From: Desulfurococcaceae archaeon UBA285 | GTDB lineage: Archaea > Thermoproteota > Thermoprotei_A > Sulfolobales > Desulfurococcaceae | NCBI GenBank assembly: GCA_002495025.1 | Contig: DADP01000024.1 | Span: 39,356 to 103,355 of the forward strand | DNA length: 64,000 bases | Direction: 5' to 3' | Shown: piece by piece, positions 55,207-63,251 of the stretch | Layout: every line of letters starts with the position of its first letter | How positions within the stretch are numbered: position 1 is the first letter of the stretch | Translations under genes and position numbers: made by a program | Notes under the pieces: generated by a model | The model's database searches: none | What the model was told of the DNA's origin: nothing | Seen by the model: the letters and a program-made list of their open reading frames with translations, nothing else

Positions 55207-55652
55207 GTAATAGAGATAAAGGCCAGGCTAAAATTACACCAGAAGAATTTAGATACATGGCTCTACTCAGCGAGCTAACAAACACTACTGTTAGAGACTG
55301 TATAATAGACGAGGAAAACAACCGTATTATCTTCCTAGTAAACCCAGACGAAGTTGGAAAAGCAATTGGAGCACGTGGATTCTACGTCCAGCAACTCAGA
55401 AAAATACTCAATAAAAACATAGAGATAGTTGGCTACAGTGATAAACTAGAAGAACAAGTAAAACTAGCACTCCAACCAGCTAGAGTAACAGATATGAAAC
55501 TAGTAACGAGACATGATGGTACAAAAGTACTATATGTAGCAGTAGACCCAGCAGATAAAGCAATAGCGATTGGTAAAGGAGGAAGAAACATACAGAGATT
55601 AAAACTAATACTTAATAGACACTTTGGAATAGACTCGGTGGTAATAGCTTAA
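55203..55652 (+). CDS. nusA: NusA-like KH-domain transcription factor
   Basis: Two KH domains only, without the N-terminal RNAP-binding and S1 parts of bacterial NusA: KH1 VNPDEVGKAIGARGFYVQQL and KH2 VDPADKAIAIGKGGRNIQRL, each with the GxxG loop. It probably binds nascent RNA or rRNA leaders. GTG 55203. 149 aa, normal for archaea. It is placed between rpl30e and rps12. Confidence 0.93.
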   Translation: MSNRDKGQAKITPEEFRYMALLSELTNTTVRDCIIDEENNRIIFLVNPDEVGKAIGARGFYVQQLRKILNKNIEIVGYSDKLEEQVKLALQPARVTDMKLVTRHDGTKVLYVAVDPADKAIAIGKGGRNIQRLKLILNRHFGIDSVVIA

Positions 55653-55710
55653 AAACGATTTTTAAGCAGATTTATGAATTTATATCTAAGCCAGAACCAG
55701 GGTGCTTACA

Positions 55711-56157
55711 TTGGCTGGGAAGAAGGGTCCAAACGGTCTATACGCTGCTAGAAAACTAGAAAAGAAGAGACAGAAGTTTAGATGGTACCAGAGAGAATAC
55801 AAGTGGAGAATGCTTAGAAAACTAGGATTAAGAACAGACCCACTTGAAGGCGCACCAATGGCTAGAGGTATAGTATTAGAGAAAGTCGGTGTAGAGTCAC
55901 GTAAACCAAACTCGGCACTGAGAAAATGTGTTAGAGTTCAATTAGTAAAGAATGGAAAGGTAGTTACAGCATTCGTTCCATGGGACGGTGGAATAAACTA
56001 CATTGACGAACACGACGAAGTAATAATTGAAGGAATTGGCGGTACACTAGGTGGAGCAATGGGTGACATTCCAGGTGTTAAATACAGAGTTGTAATGGTT
56101 AACGGTGTTTCACTAAAAGCTCTATGGCTTGGCAAAAAGCAAAAACCAGTAAGATAG
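55711..56157 (+). CDS. rps12: 30S ribosomal protein S12
   Basis: Decoding-centre protein. It has the archaeal start [20 protein letters not shown], the conserved [20 protein letters not shown] loop and the [18 protein letters not shown] segment. TTG 55711 follows GGTG by exactly six bases; the longer open frame adds unlikely residues. The transcript may also have its own start, given the TTTTTAAG near 55660. Confidence 0.96.
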   Translation: MAGKKGPNGLYAARKLEKKRQKFRWYQREYKWRMLRKLGLRTDPLEGAPMARGIVLEKVGVESRKPNSALRKCVRVQLVKNGKVVTAFVPWDGGINYIDEHDEVIIEGIGGTLGGAMGDIPGVKYRVVMVNGVSLKALWLGKKQKPVR

Positions 56158-56167
56158 GTGTAGATTT

Positions 56168-56764
56168 ATGAGTGAGCAAAAAACCTATGTACTAGCCGTT
56201 AGAGAACCACTCTTATTTGGCAAGTGGAGTTACGACTGGATAGACATCAAAGACCCTAGTTTAAAAAAGTATATTTGTCTAAAACCAGTTAGACTTCCAC
56301 ACACTGGTGGACGACACGAACATAGAAAATTCGGTAAAGCAGAAGTACCAATAGTTGAGAGGTTAATAAACAAGCTAATGATGCCCGGGAGAAATGCTGG
56401 AAAGAAACACCTAGCATACAATATTGTAAAGAAGGCATTTGACTTAGTATACTTGAAGACAGGAGAAAACCCAATTCAAGTACTGGTTAGAGCAATTGAA
56501 AACGCTGCACCCAGAGAAGATACAACTAGAATAATGTATGGTGGAATAGTATACCATGTATCAGTAGACGTTTCTCCCTTGAGGAGAATAGATGTAGCAT
56601 TAAAACACTTAACAGAGGGCGCAAGACTCAAAGCATTCAATAATCCAATACCTATTGAAGAAGCACTAGCCGAGGAAATCGTATTAGCTGCAAACAATGA
56701 TCCAAAGAGCTATGCAATACAAAAGAAGGAAGAAATCGAGAGAATAGCTCTAAGCAGCAGATAG
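56168..56764 (+). CDS. rps7: 30S ribosomal protein S7
   Basis: Head protein that nucleates the 3' domain of 16S rRNA. Motifs [40 protein letters not shown] and [19 protein letters not shown]. 198 residues. ATG 56168 with GGTG seven bases upstream. It is the last gene before a 168-base gap, which contains only the EF-1alpha promoter region. Confidence 0.96.
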   Translation: MSEQKTYVLAVREPLLFGKWSYDWIDIKDPSLKKYICLKPVRLPHTGGRHEHRKFGKAEVPIVERLINKLMMPGRNAGKKHLAYNIVKKAFDLVYLKTGENPIQVLVRAIENAAPREDTTRIMYGGIVYHVSVDVSPLRRIDVALKHLTEGARLKAFNNPIPIEEALAEEIVLAANNDPKSYAIQKKEEIERIALSSR

Positions 56765-56879
56765 TTTTTCAATACATCTCCATACTCGTCAAAACCAACT
56801 CTAATTTTTATATACTACCCCTCAAAATCTACATTTATAGTTTCTACTTCTACCACGTTACGATACACCACTTGTAATC

Positions 56880-56887
56880 TTTATAAG
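56880..56887 (+). promoter_or_regulatory. TATA box of the EF-1alpha gene
   Basis: TTTATAAG predicts a start near 56910, leaving a 23-base leader with GGTG at 56920-56923. A second core (TTTTTATATA near 56804) lies further upstream. The rest of the 168-base gap shows no gene. Confidence 0.6.
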
Positions 56888-56932
56888 CGTGAATTTTTAT
56901 TTCCATTGAGAGAGGTATGGGTGATTTAAGAA

Positions 56933-58249
56933 ATGAGCGCGCCGCAAAAACCCCACTTGAACCTAATAATAATAGGACACGTAGACCATGGAAAAAGCAC
57001 TTTAACAGGCCACATGCTATATCGTCTAGGATACTTCGATGAAAAGACAATGAAAGAACTCGAAGCAGAAGCTCAGAAAATGGGTAAAGAAAGCTTCAAG
57101 TTCGCATGGCTACTAGACAGAATGAAAGAAGAGAGAGAGCGTGGAGTAACAATCTCTCTATCATACATGAAATTCGAGACTAAGAAGTACTTCTTCACTA
57201 TTATCGACGCTCCAGGACACAGAGACTTCGTTAAAAACATGATCACTGGTGCAAGCCAGGCAGACGCTGCAATACTAGTTGTTAGTGCTAGAAAAGGCGA
57301 ATTCGAAGCTGGTATGAGCCTCGAGGGACAGACAAGAGAGCACGCTATTCTAGCAAAGACAATGGGTATTAACCAGTTAATTGTAGCTGTCAACAAAATG
57401 GATGCAACTGAGCCACCATACAGTGAGAAGAGATACAAAGAGGTTGTAGACATTCTATCAAAGTTCTTAAAGAGCATTGGATACGATGTCAGCAAAATAC
57501 CATTCATACCTGTATCTGCATGGACCGGTGAGAACCTAATCGAGAGATCACCAAACATGCCATGGTACAATGGACCTACACTAGTAGAAGCACTAGACAT
57601 GCTACAAGTACCAGAGAAGCCAATAAACAAGCCACTTAGAATGCCAATACAAGACGTATACTCTATCTCCGGTGTTGGAACAGTAGCAGTTGGCAGAGTA
57701 GAAACAGGTGTAATGAAGGTTGGTGACAGAGTAGTAGTAACACCACCAGGACTAGTCGGCGAAGTAAAATCCATCGAGACCCACCACGTAAGAATAGATA
57801 AAGCAGAACCAGGAGACAACATTGGTGTAAACCTCAAGGGCATTGAAAAGAAAGACATTAAGAGAGGAGATGTACTCGGCCCAGTCGACAACCCACCAAC
57901 AGTAGCCGACGAGTTCACAGCAAGAATAATGGTCATTTGGCACCCAACAGCAATAGCAACTGGATACACACCAGTAATACACATACACACAGCTAGCGTT
58001 GCATGTAAAATAACCGAGATAGTTTCAAAGATAGACCCCAGAACCGGTAAAGAACTAGAAAAGAACCCACAATTCATTAAACAAGGAGAATTCGCAATTG
58101 TAAAGTTCAAGCCAATCAAGCCACTAGTAGTAGAGAAATACGCTGAGTTCCCACAACTCGGCAGATTTGCCATGAGAGACATGGGTAAGACTGTAGGTAT
58201 TGGTCAAGTACTAGATGTAAAACCAGCACAAGTACAGATAAAGAAGTAG
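56933..58249 (+). CDS. tuf: Translation elongation factor 1-alpha (EF-Tu homologue)
   Basis: GTPase that brings aminoacyl-tRNA to the ribosome. G1 GHVDHGKST, G2 region ERERGVTISLSYM, G3 DAPGHRDFVKNM, G4 NKMD, G5 VSAW. The C-terminal domains are complete, ending GIGQVLDVKPAQVQIKK. 438 aa. ATG 56933. Together with rps7, rps12 and rps10 it forms the classic str cluster, but here it has its own promoter. Confidence 0.97.
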   Translation: MSAPQKPHLNLIIIGHVDHGKSTLTGHMLYRLGYFDEKTMKELEAEAQKMGKESFKFAWLLDRMKEERERGVTISLSYMKFETKKYFFTIIDAPGHRDFVKNMITGASQADAAILVVSARKGEFEAGMSLEGQTREHAILAKTMGINQLIVAVNKMDATEPPYSEKRYKEVVDILSKFLKSIGYDVSKIPFIPVSAWTGENLIERSPNMPWYNGPTLVEALDMLQVPEKPINKPLRMPIQDVYSISGVGTVAVGRVETGVMKVGDRVVVTPPGLVGEVKSIETHHVRIDKAEPGDNIGVNLKGIEKKDIKRGDVLGPVDNPPTVADEFTARIMVIWHPTAIATGYTPVIHIHTASVACKITEIVSKIDPRTGKELEKNPQFIKQGEFAIVKFKPIKPLVVEKYAEFPQLGRFAMRDMGKTVGIGQVLDVKPAQVQIKK

Positions 58250-58333
58250 TGTTTTCAATAGAGATAAATTTAAAAACATGTTTTTTACTCGCTTACAATG
58301 ATTGCTTACACTTTGTCAAACCGGGGATATGCA

Positions 58334-58645
58334 TTGTCGACACAGAGAATGGTTAAAATAAAAATGTGGAGTACAAACATAGATGTATTAGAAGACTTCG
58401 TATCAAAACTCGTAGATATAGCTAAGAAAAGCGGTGTAAAAGTAAGCGGGCCAATTCCACTACCAACAAAGAAAATGACTATCAGAACATTAAAACTACC
58501 ACATGGAGAGGGCAAGAAGAAATACGAGAAGTGGGAGATGAGAGTACACAAGAGACTACTATACATAGCCGAAGACGAGAGAGTAATGAAGCAATTAATT
58601 AGAGTTAGAGTACCACCAGAAGTATGGATTGAAATAGAACTCTAG
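58334..58645 (+). CDS. rps10: 30S ribosomal protein S10
   Basis: Core VKIKMWSTNIDVLEDFVSKL, GPIPLPTKKMTIRTLKLPHG and WEMRVHKRLLYIAEDERVMK. TTG 58334 gives a 103-residue protein whose N-terminus (MSTQRMVKIKMWSTN) lines up with Sulfolobus S10, with GGGGAT six bases upstream. The longer frame begins at ATG 58298, exactly where a TATA box (AATTTAAAAA) predicts transcription start, so a leaderless longer form cannot be excluded. Confidence 0.9.
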   Translation: MSTQRMVKIKMWSTNIDVLEDFVSKLVDIAKKSGVKVSGPIPLPTKKMTIRTLKLPHGEGKKKYEKWEMRVHKRLLYIAEDERVMKQLIRVRVPPEVWIEIEL

Positions 58646-58690
58646 CAGACAAGTAATTTAAACCCTTACACCTAAATGTTTTTCCTAGGA

Positions 58691-58790
58691 GCCGGGGTGC
58701 CCGAGCGGCCTAAGGGGCTGGCCTGGAGAACCCCTACCAGATAGCCAGTGGGGGAATGCCCCCGCGCGGGTTCAAATCCCGCCCCCGGCG
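58691..58790 (+). tRNA. tRNA-Ser (GGA) with a 14-base intron
   Basis: Type II tRNA: acceptor GCCGGGG pairs CCCCGGC, discriminator G, long variable arm (TGGGGGAATGCCCCCG) and T arm GCGGGTTCAAATCCCGC. The anticodon stem CTGGC/GCCAG encloses 21 bases; removing about 58729-58742 leaves CTGGAGA with anticodon GGA. CTGG and CCAG form the four-pair helix of the splicing motif. The promoter AATTTAAA is at 58655-58662. Confidence 0.93.
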
Positions 58791-58890
58791 CTCGCATATA
58801 AAACCCTCTTAATCAGTTTTAAAAGCCTGGTTAACTCTAATATGTTAGGCAGTGGATACATGGTTAATCAATGCTTATGGTGGGTTTCGA

Positions 58891-59367
58891 GTGAGTAGAG
58901 AGTTTAGGAGAATAGTGAGAATGCTGGAAACAGACATAAACGGAGCTCTACCAATAGTGTATGGTCTATCAGCAGTTAAGGGAGTTGGCTACAACTTTGC
59001 ACTAGCAGTGTGTAGAATACTCAAGCTAGACCCATACATGAAACTCGGTTATTTAACAGACGAGGAGGTAAAGGAGATAGAGAGCGTTGTTAGAGAACCA
59101 CAAAAATACCATATACCAGAGTGGTATTACAATAGGAGAAAAGACTATACAAGCGGGTTGAACATGCACCTCGTAGGAGCAACACTCTTATTCTATGTCA
59201 AAGAAGACATTGAACGCGAAAAGAGAATAAAGAGCTGGCGTGGAATAAGACACGCCTATGGACTAAAAGTACGTGGACAAAGAACAAGGACAACTGGACG
59301 TGCAGGTATCACTGTTGGTGTAAAGAGAAAGAAGACTACTCAACAACAACAACAAAAGAAGTCTTAG
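58891..59367 (+). CDS. rps13: 30S ribosomal protein S13
   Basis: Head protein that contacts the P-site tRNA: FRRIVRMLETDINGALPIVY, GLSAVKGVGYNFALAVCRIL, then SWRGIRHAYGLKVRGQRTRT. The C-terminus is basic with a short Gln run. GTG 58891 is chosen because the family begins SxxFRxIVR and GGTGGG stands before it; the frame is open further upstream. TATA TTTTAAAA at 58817-58824. It is first gene of a nine-gene operon. Confidence 0.94.
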   Translation: MSREFRRIVRMLETDINGALPIVYGLSAVKGVGYNFALAVCRILKLDPYMKLGYLTDEEVKEIESVVREPQKYHIPEWYYNRRKDYTSGLNMHLVGATLLFYVKEDIEREKRIKSWRGIRHAYGLKVRGQRTRTTGRAGITVGVKRKKTTQQQQQKKS

Positions 59368-59380
59368 GGGTGGTGTATAA

Positions 59381-59896
59381 ATGGGTGACCCAAAGAAGTC
59401 TCGTCGTCTATGGGAAGGCCCTCGTCACCCATGGAGAAAAGAGAGATTAATAGAGGAATCCAAGTTAATGGGTATTTATGGATTGAGAAACAAGAGAGAA
59501 TTGTGGAAGGCTGCTACAATTATCAGGTATTTTAGACACCGCGCACGATCACTTCTAGCAGCACCACCAGAAATACGTGAAAAAGAAGAAAAAGTATTGA
59601 TTGGAAAACTAGTTAAACTAGGATTATTGAAAGAAGGCGCTAAATTAGATGATGTTCTAGGTCTACGAGTCGAAGACCTCTTAGAGAGAAGACTACAAAC
59701 AATAGTCTACAAGAAGGGCCTAGCAAAAACCATTTATGAAGCCCGCCAGTTGATAACACATGGACACATAGCTATTGCTGGTAGAAAAATAACATCTCCT
59801 GGATACATTGTATCAGTAGATGAAGAAGCGCTTATTGACTACTACTATAAGAGTCCATATGCAAAGAAGACATTAACTCAAGAACAAAGCGCGTAA
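59381..59896 (+). CDS. rps4: 30S ribosomal protein S4
   Basis: S4 with N-terminal basic part ([20 protein letters not shown]) and S4 RNA-binding domain [20 protein letters not shown], then [20 protein letters not shown]. 171 aa. ATG 59381 after GGTG. It lies between rps13 and rps11, the standard archaeal order. Confidence 0.96.
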   Translation: MGDPKKSRRLWEGPRHPWRKERLIEESKLMGIYGLRNKRELWKAATIIRYFRHRARSLLAAPPEIREKEEKVLIGKLVKLGLLKEGAKLDDVLGLRVEDLLERRLQTIVYKKGLAKTIYEARQLITHGHIAIAGRKITSPGYIVSVDEEALIDYYYKSPYAKKTLTQEQSA

Positions 59897-59911
59897 ATAG
59901 AGGTGTAAACT

Positions 59912-60313
59912 ATGGCGTTTGCATTTAGAGAACTAAAATGGGGAGTAGCCCACATATATAGTAGTTCAAACAATACAATAATACACATAACAGACCTATC
60001 TGGAGCTGAAACAGTAAGTATGTGGAGCGGTGGAAAAGTAGTAAAAGCAGACAGAGAAAAACCAAGTCCATACGCTGCAATGCTAGCATCTTCTAAAGCT
60101 GCAGCAGAAGCCATGGAGAAAGGAATAACAGCACTACACATTAAAGTAAGAGCACCCGGCGGACACGGCCCCAAAACACCGGGTCCAGGTGCACAAGCAG
60201 CAATTAGAGCCCTCGCGAGGTCTGGATTTATAATTGGAAGAATAGAAGATGTAACACCAATTCCACACGATACAACTAGAAGACCTGGCGGTAGAAGAGG
60301 AAGGAGATTATAG
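59912..60313 (+). CDS. rps11: 30S ribosomal protein S11
   Basis: Platform protein: [20 protein letters not shown], then [20 protein letters not shown] and the C-terminal [20 protein letters not shown]. 133 aa. ATG 59912 with GGTG upstream. The operon continues to rpo3 after 15 bases. Confidence 0.97.
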   Translation: MAFAFRELKWGVAHIYSSSNNTIIHITDLSGAETVSMWSGGKVVKADREKPSPYAAMLASSKAAAEAMEKGITALHIKVRAPGGHGPKTPGPGAQAAIRALARSGFIIGRIEDVTPIPHDTTRRPGGRRGRRL

Positions 60314-60328
60314 CTAGGTGTAGCAGTC

Positions 60329-61165
60329 TTGGAATTAAAAGTACTAGAAAAAACACCTTTTTCTCTAAGATTACTCGTAAAGGGTATTTCCCTCCATACT
60401 CTAAACTCTATTAGGAGAATTATACTTAGTGAAGTTCCAACAATGGCTATAGACTACGTAATATTCATTGAAAACTCTAGTGTATTCTACGACGAATACA
60501 TTTCCCACAGACTGGGATTAATACCATTGAGGAGCGATATAGCATACGATAAATACAAACCACCAGAAGAATGCATTGAAATAGGTGAAACACAACAATA
60601 TCCACCAGACTGCTTTGCTAAATTCGACCTTGAAGTAGAAGGGCCGGAAGAAGGCATACGCGTAGTCTATAGTGGAGACCTTGTTGCAAGCGACCCCGAT
60701 GTAGTACCAGTTTACAATAACATCCCCCTCTTCAAATTGATTAAGGGGCAAAAAGTCAAGTTTGAAGCGTACGCTAGACTAGGACGTGGAAAAGAACATG
60801 CTAAGTGGAGTCCTGTTTCAATAGCTGTCCATAAATACGTACCCAATATATTAATCAATGAACAAGAATGTACTGGATGTGGTAAGTGTGTTGATGCGTG
60901 TCCCAAAAACATTCTTGAGTTGACTAATGGAAAAGCACGAGTTAAAAACCAGGTATTATACGAGTGTACTATGTGTAAACTATGTGAAAAAGTCTGCGAG
61001 GTTAGAGCTATAAAGGTTTCTCACGTTGAAAACGAGTATATTCTCTACTTAGAGTTTACTGGGGCTTTAAGCCCCAAGAAAACGCTTATAGAGGCTTCAA
61101 ACATCCTTATTAAAAAGCTGGATGATTTTGAAGAGAAGCTTAAAAGTATGGGTGTATTGCAATGA
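60329..61165 (+). CDS. rpoD: DNA-directed RNA polymerase subunit Rpo3 (RpoD) with ferredoxin domain
   Basis: Alpha-like assembly subunit. The dimerisation domain has SLHTLNSIRRIILSEVPTMA and YISHRLGLIPLRSD. A ferredoxin-like insertion carries two complete four-cysteine sets, CTGCGKCVDACP and CTMCKLCEKVC, so two 4Fe-4S clusters are possible. TTG 60329. It overlaps rpl18e by four bases. Confidence 0.96.
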   Translation: MELKVLEKTPFSLRLLVKGISLHTLNSIRRIILSEVPTMAIDYVIFIENSSVFYDEYISHRLGLIPLRSDIAYDKYKPPEECIEIGETQQYPPDCFAKFDLEVEGPEEGIRVVYSGDLVASDPDVVPVYNNIPLFKLIKGQKVKFEAYARLGRGKEHAKWSPVSIAVHKYVPNILINEQECTGCGKCVDACPKNILELTNGKARVKNQVLYECTMCKLCEKVCEVRAIKVSHVENEYILYLEFTGALSPKKTLIEASNILIKKLDDFEEKLKSMGVLQ

Positions 61166-61527
61166 GTGATCTAGGTAAAAAGACCAATTTAGTCTTAAGA
61201 GAACTCATCGAGACACTAGAAGAATACTCGAAGAAATACGATGCAAGAGTATGGAGAGCAGTAGCTGAAGAATTATCAAAACCCAGTAGAAAGAGAAGAG
61301 CTGTAAACGTTAGCAGAATAAACAGATATACAAATCCTGGAGACATAGTGGTTGTTCCAGGCAAAGTTCTAGGAGCGGGCGATATAAACCATCCAGTTAC
61401 AGTTGCAGCTCTATCATTTTCTAAAACAGCACTAGAAAAAATCCAAAGAGCTGGTGGGAGAGCAATAAGTATTTTTGAACTACTCCGTGAAAACCCTGCT
61501 GGAATAAACGTAAAGATTATTGGGTGA
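61162..61527 (+). CDS. rpl18e: 50S ribosomal protein L18e
   Basis: Archaeal/eukaryal protein related to bacterial L15: LRELIETLEEYSKKYDARVW, VNVSRINRYTNPGDIVVVPG and KVLGAGDINHPVTVAALSFS. 121 aa. ATG 61162 overlaps rpo3. It is followed by rpl13, whose ribosome site lies on this gene's stop. Confidence 0.95.
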   Translation: MSDLGKKTNLVLRELIETLEEYSKKYDARVWRAVAEELSKPSRKRRAVNVSRINRYTNPGDIVVVPGKVLGAGDINHPVTVAALSFSKTALEKIQRAGGRAISIFELLRENPAGINVKIIG

Positions 61528-61531
61528 AATC

Positions 61532-61987
61532 ATGCAACAGGAGCAACAAGTAATATATATAGATGCATCCAACCACATTCTCGGCAGGCTAGCTAGTATT
61601 ATTGCAAAGAAGCTATTAGAAGGATATAGAGTCTACGTATTCAACGTGGAAAAAGCAGTTTTAAGTGGCGAGAAGCAAAGAGTGATCGAGGGATACAAGG
61701 TATATCTGAGAATTAGAAGACACACAAACCCCGAAAGACACGGTTTAAAGAGGCCTAGAAACCCAGTACTAATATTCAAACACGCCGTTAAAGGAATGCT
61801 ACCAATGGATAAACCACACGGTAGAGAAGCATATAAGAGACTAAGAGTCTTTATTGGATTACCGAGCGAGTTTTCAAATATAGAGCTAACTAGGTTTCCA
61901 GATGCTATGTCAACTAGACTACGTGGTAGATTTGTAACTGTTGAAGAAGTAGCAAAAGCTCTTGGATGGAAGGGTGTTGAGAAATGA
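61532..61987 (+). CDS. rpl13: 50S ribosomal protein L13
   Basis: VIYIDASNHILGRLASIIAK, then RHGLKRPRNPVLIFKHAVKG and the archaeal C-terminus. ATG 61532 is chosen because GGTGA ends five bases upstream; GTG/ATG codons further upstream would overlap rpl18e. About 151 aa. It overlaps rps9 by four bases. Confidence 0.95.
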   Translation: MQQEQQVIYIDASNHILGRLASIIAKKLLEGYRVYVFNVEKAVLSGEKQRVIEGYKVYLRIRRHTNPERHGLKRPRNPVLIFKHAVKGMLPMDKPHGREAYKRLRVFIGLPSEFSNIELTRFPDAMSTRLRGRFVTVEEVAKALGWKGVEK

Positions 61988-62409
61988 GCCAGGAGACCCG
62001 AATGGTTAAAATAGTAATTGCAACTGGAAAGAGAAAAACAAGTATTGCAAGAGCTGTTATTAAACCAGGCGAGGGCAGAGTCTGGATCAACAATATACCA
62101 CTAGAAATCTACCCAATTGAAATGGCCAGAGAGAAAATAGCTGAACCATTAAACCTCATTGGAAACCTAGCTAAACAAATAGATATAAAGATCAATGTAA
62201 GAGGAGGAGGTGTAATGAGCCAGGCCGATGCTTGCAGAATAGCAATAGCTAGAGGCCTCGTAGAATACTTCTCAGAACACCGCAATGAACTACTACAAAT
62301 CTTTAAAGAATACGATAGACACATGTTGAGTGGAGACCCAAGACAAACAGAGCCAGAGAAATGGGGTAGATATAGCGCTAGAAGGAGGTGGCAGAAGAGC
62401 TATAGGTGA
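61984..62409 (+). CDS. rps9: 30S ribosomal protein S9
   Basis: [20 protein letters not shown] at the N-terminus, [20 protein letters not shown] in the middle, and the C-terminal [14 protein letters not shown] that reaches the P site. 141 aa. ATG 61984. Its stop overlaps the GGTG ribosome site of rpo10. Confidence 0.97.
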   Translation: MSQETRMVKIVIATGKRKTSIARAVIKPGEGRVWINNIPLEIYPIEMAREKIAEPLNLIGNLAKQIDIKINVRGGGVMSQADACRIAIARGLVEYFSEHRNELLQIFKEYDRHMLSGDPRQTEPEKWGRYSARRRWQKSYR

Positions 62410-62414
62410 CACGC

Positions 62415-62615
62415 GTGCTTTTCCCCGTTAGATGTTTTACATGTGGAAAACCCATTGGACACTTATGGGAGGAGTATATTAAACGCGTTAAACAAGGTGA
62501 ACACCCAGCTAAAGTACTCGATGACCTGGGAGTTAAAAGGTATTGTTGTAGAAGAATGTTTTTATCCCATGTTGAAATAGCAGATGAAATACTCCACTTC
62601 CCCAAAGTGTCTTAA
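62415..62615 (+). CDS. rpoN: DNA-directed RNA polymerase subunit Rpo10 (RpoN)
   Basis: Small zinc subunit with [13 protein letters not shown] and [13 protein letters not shown] (CxxC plus CC). GTG 62415 follows GGTG by six bases and fits the family start; GTG 62406 is the longer choice. In many archaea rpoK and eno come next; here rps2 follows directly. Confidence 0.95.
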   Translation: MLFPVRCFTCGKPIGHLWEEYIKRVKQGEHPAKVLDDLGVKRYCCRRMFLSHVEIADEILHFPKVS

Positions 62616-62627
62616 GAGGTGTTGTAA

Positions 62628-63251
62628 ATGCCCGAGGAGATAAAACCACCTATTACAGTAGAACTCCTCATTCCAATAGAAAAATACCTACAAGCAGGAG
62701 TACACATCGGTACACATATATGTACAAAGTTTGCAGAGCCATTTGTATACAGAATAAGATCTGACGGCGTCTACATACTAGACGTTAGAAAAATAGATGA
62801 AAGATTGAGAATAGCAGGAAAATTCCTAGCATCATTCGAGCCAACAAAAATAGCAGTTGTATCAGTACGCCTCTATGGTAGAAGACCAGTAGAAAAAATG
62901 TGCAAGTATCTCCAGTGCAAGCCATTTACTGGTAGATTCCTACCAGGAACATTTACTAATCCATCACTAAAATGGTATTTCGAACCAGAAGTAGTAGTAT
63001 TAACAGATCCAAGAGCCGACTCACAAGCACTCAAAGAAGCAGCCGAAATAGGCATACCAGTAGTAAGCTTCATAGACACAGACAACAAAACAGAATTCGT
63101 TGACCTTGCAATACCAGGCAACAACAAGGGTAGAAAGAGCCTCGCCCTACTATACTGGATACTCACAAGACAAATACTAAGAGAACGCGGAATGATACCA
63201 CCAGACGCCGACCTACCAGAACAACCATCAGAATTCGAAACCCCTATATAA
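62628..63251 (+). CDS. rps2: 30S ribosomal protein S2
   Basis: [40 protein letters not shown] and [20 protein letters not shown] are typical of archaeal S2 (uS2). 207 aa. ATG 62628 with GGTG upstream. The last eight bases overlap the 3' end of a convergent tnpB, so the element sits flush against the ribosomal operon. Confidence 0.95.
   Translation: MPEEIKPPITVELLIPIEKYLQAGVHIGTHICTKFAEPFVYRIRSDGVYILDVRKIDERLRIAGKFLASFEPTKIAVVSVRLYGRRPVEKMCKYLQCKPFTGRFLPGTFTNPSLKWYFEPEVVVLTDPRADSQALKEAAEIGIPVVSFIDTDNKTEFVDLAIPGNNKGRKSLALLYWILTRQILRERGMIPPDADLPEQPSEFETPI

Noticed and set aside
57073..58182. A 369-codon open frame antisense to EF-1alpha
   Set aside because: It is the mirror of a highly biased coding sequence; it has no ribosome site or family match, and EF-1alpha is certain.
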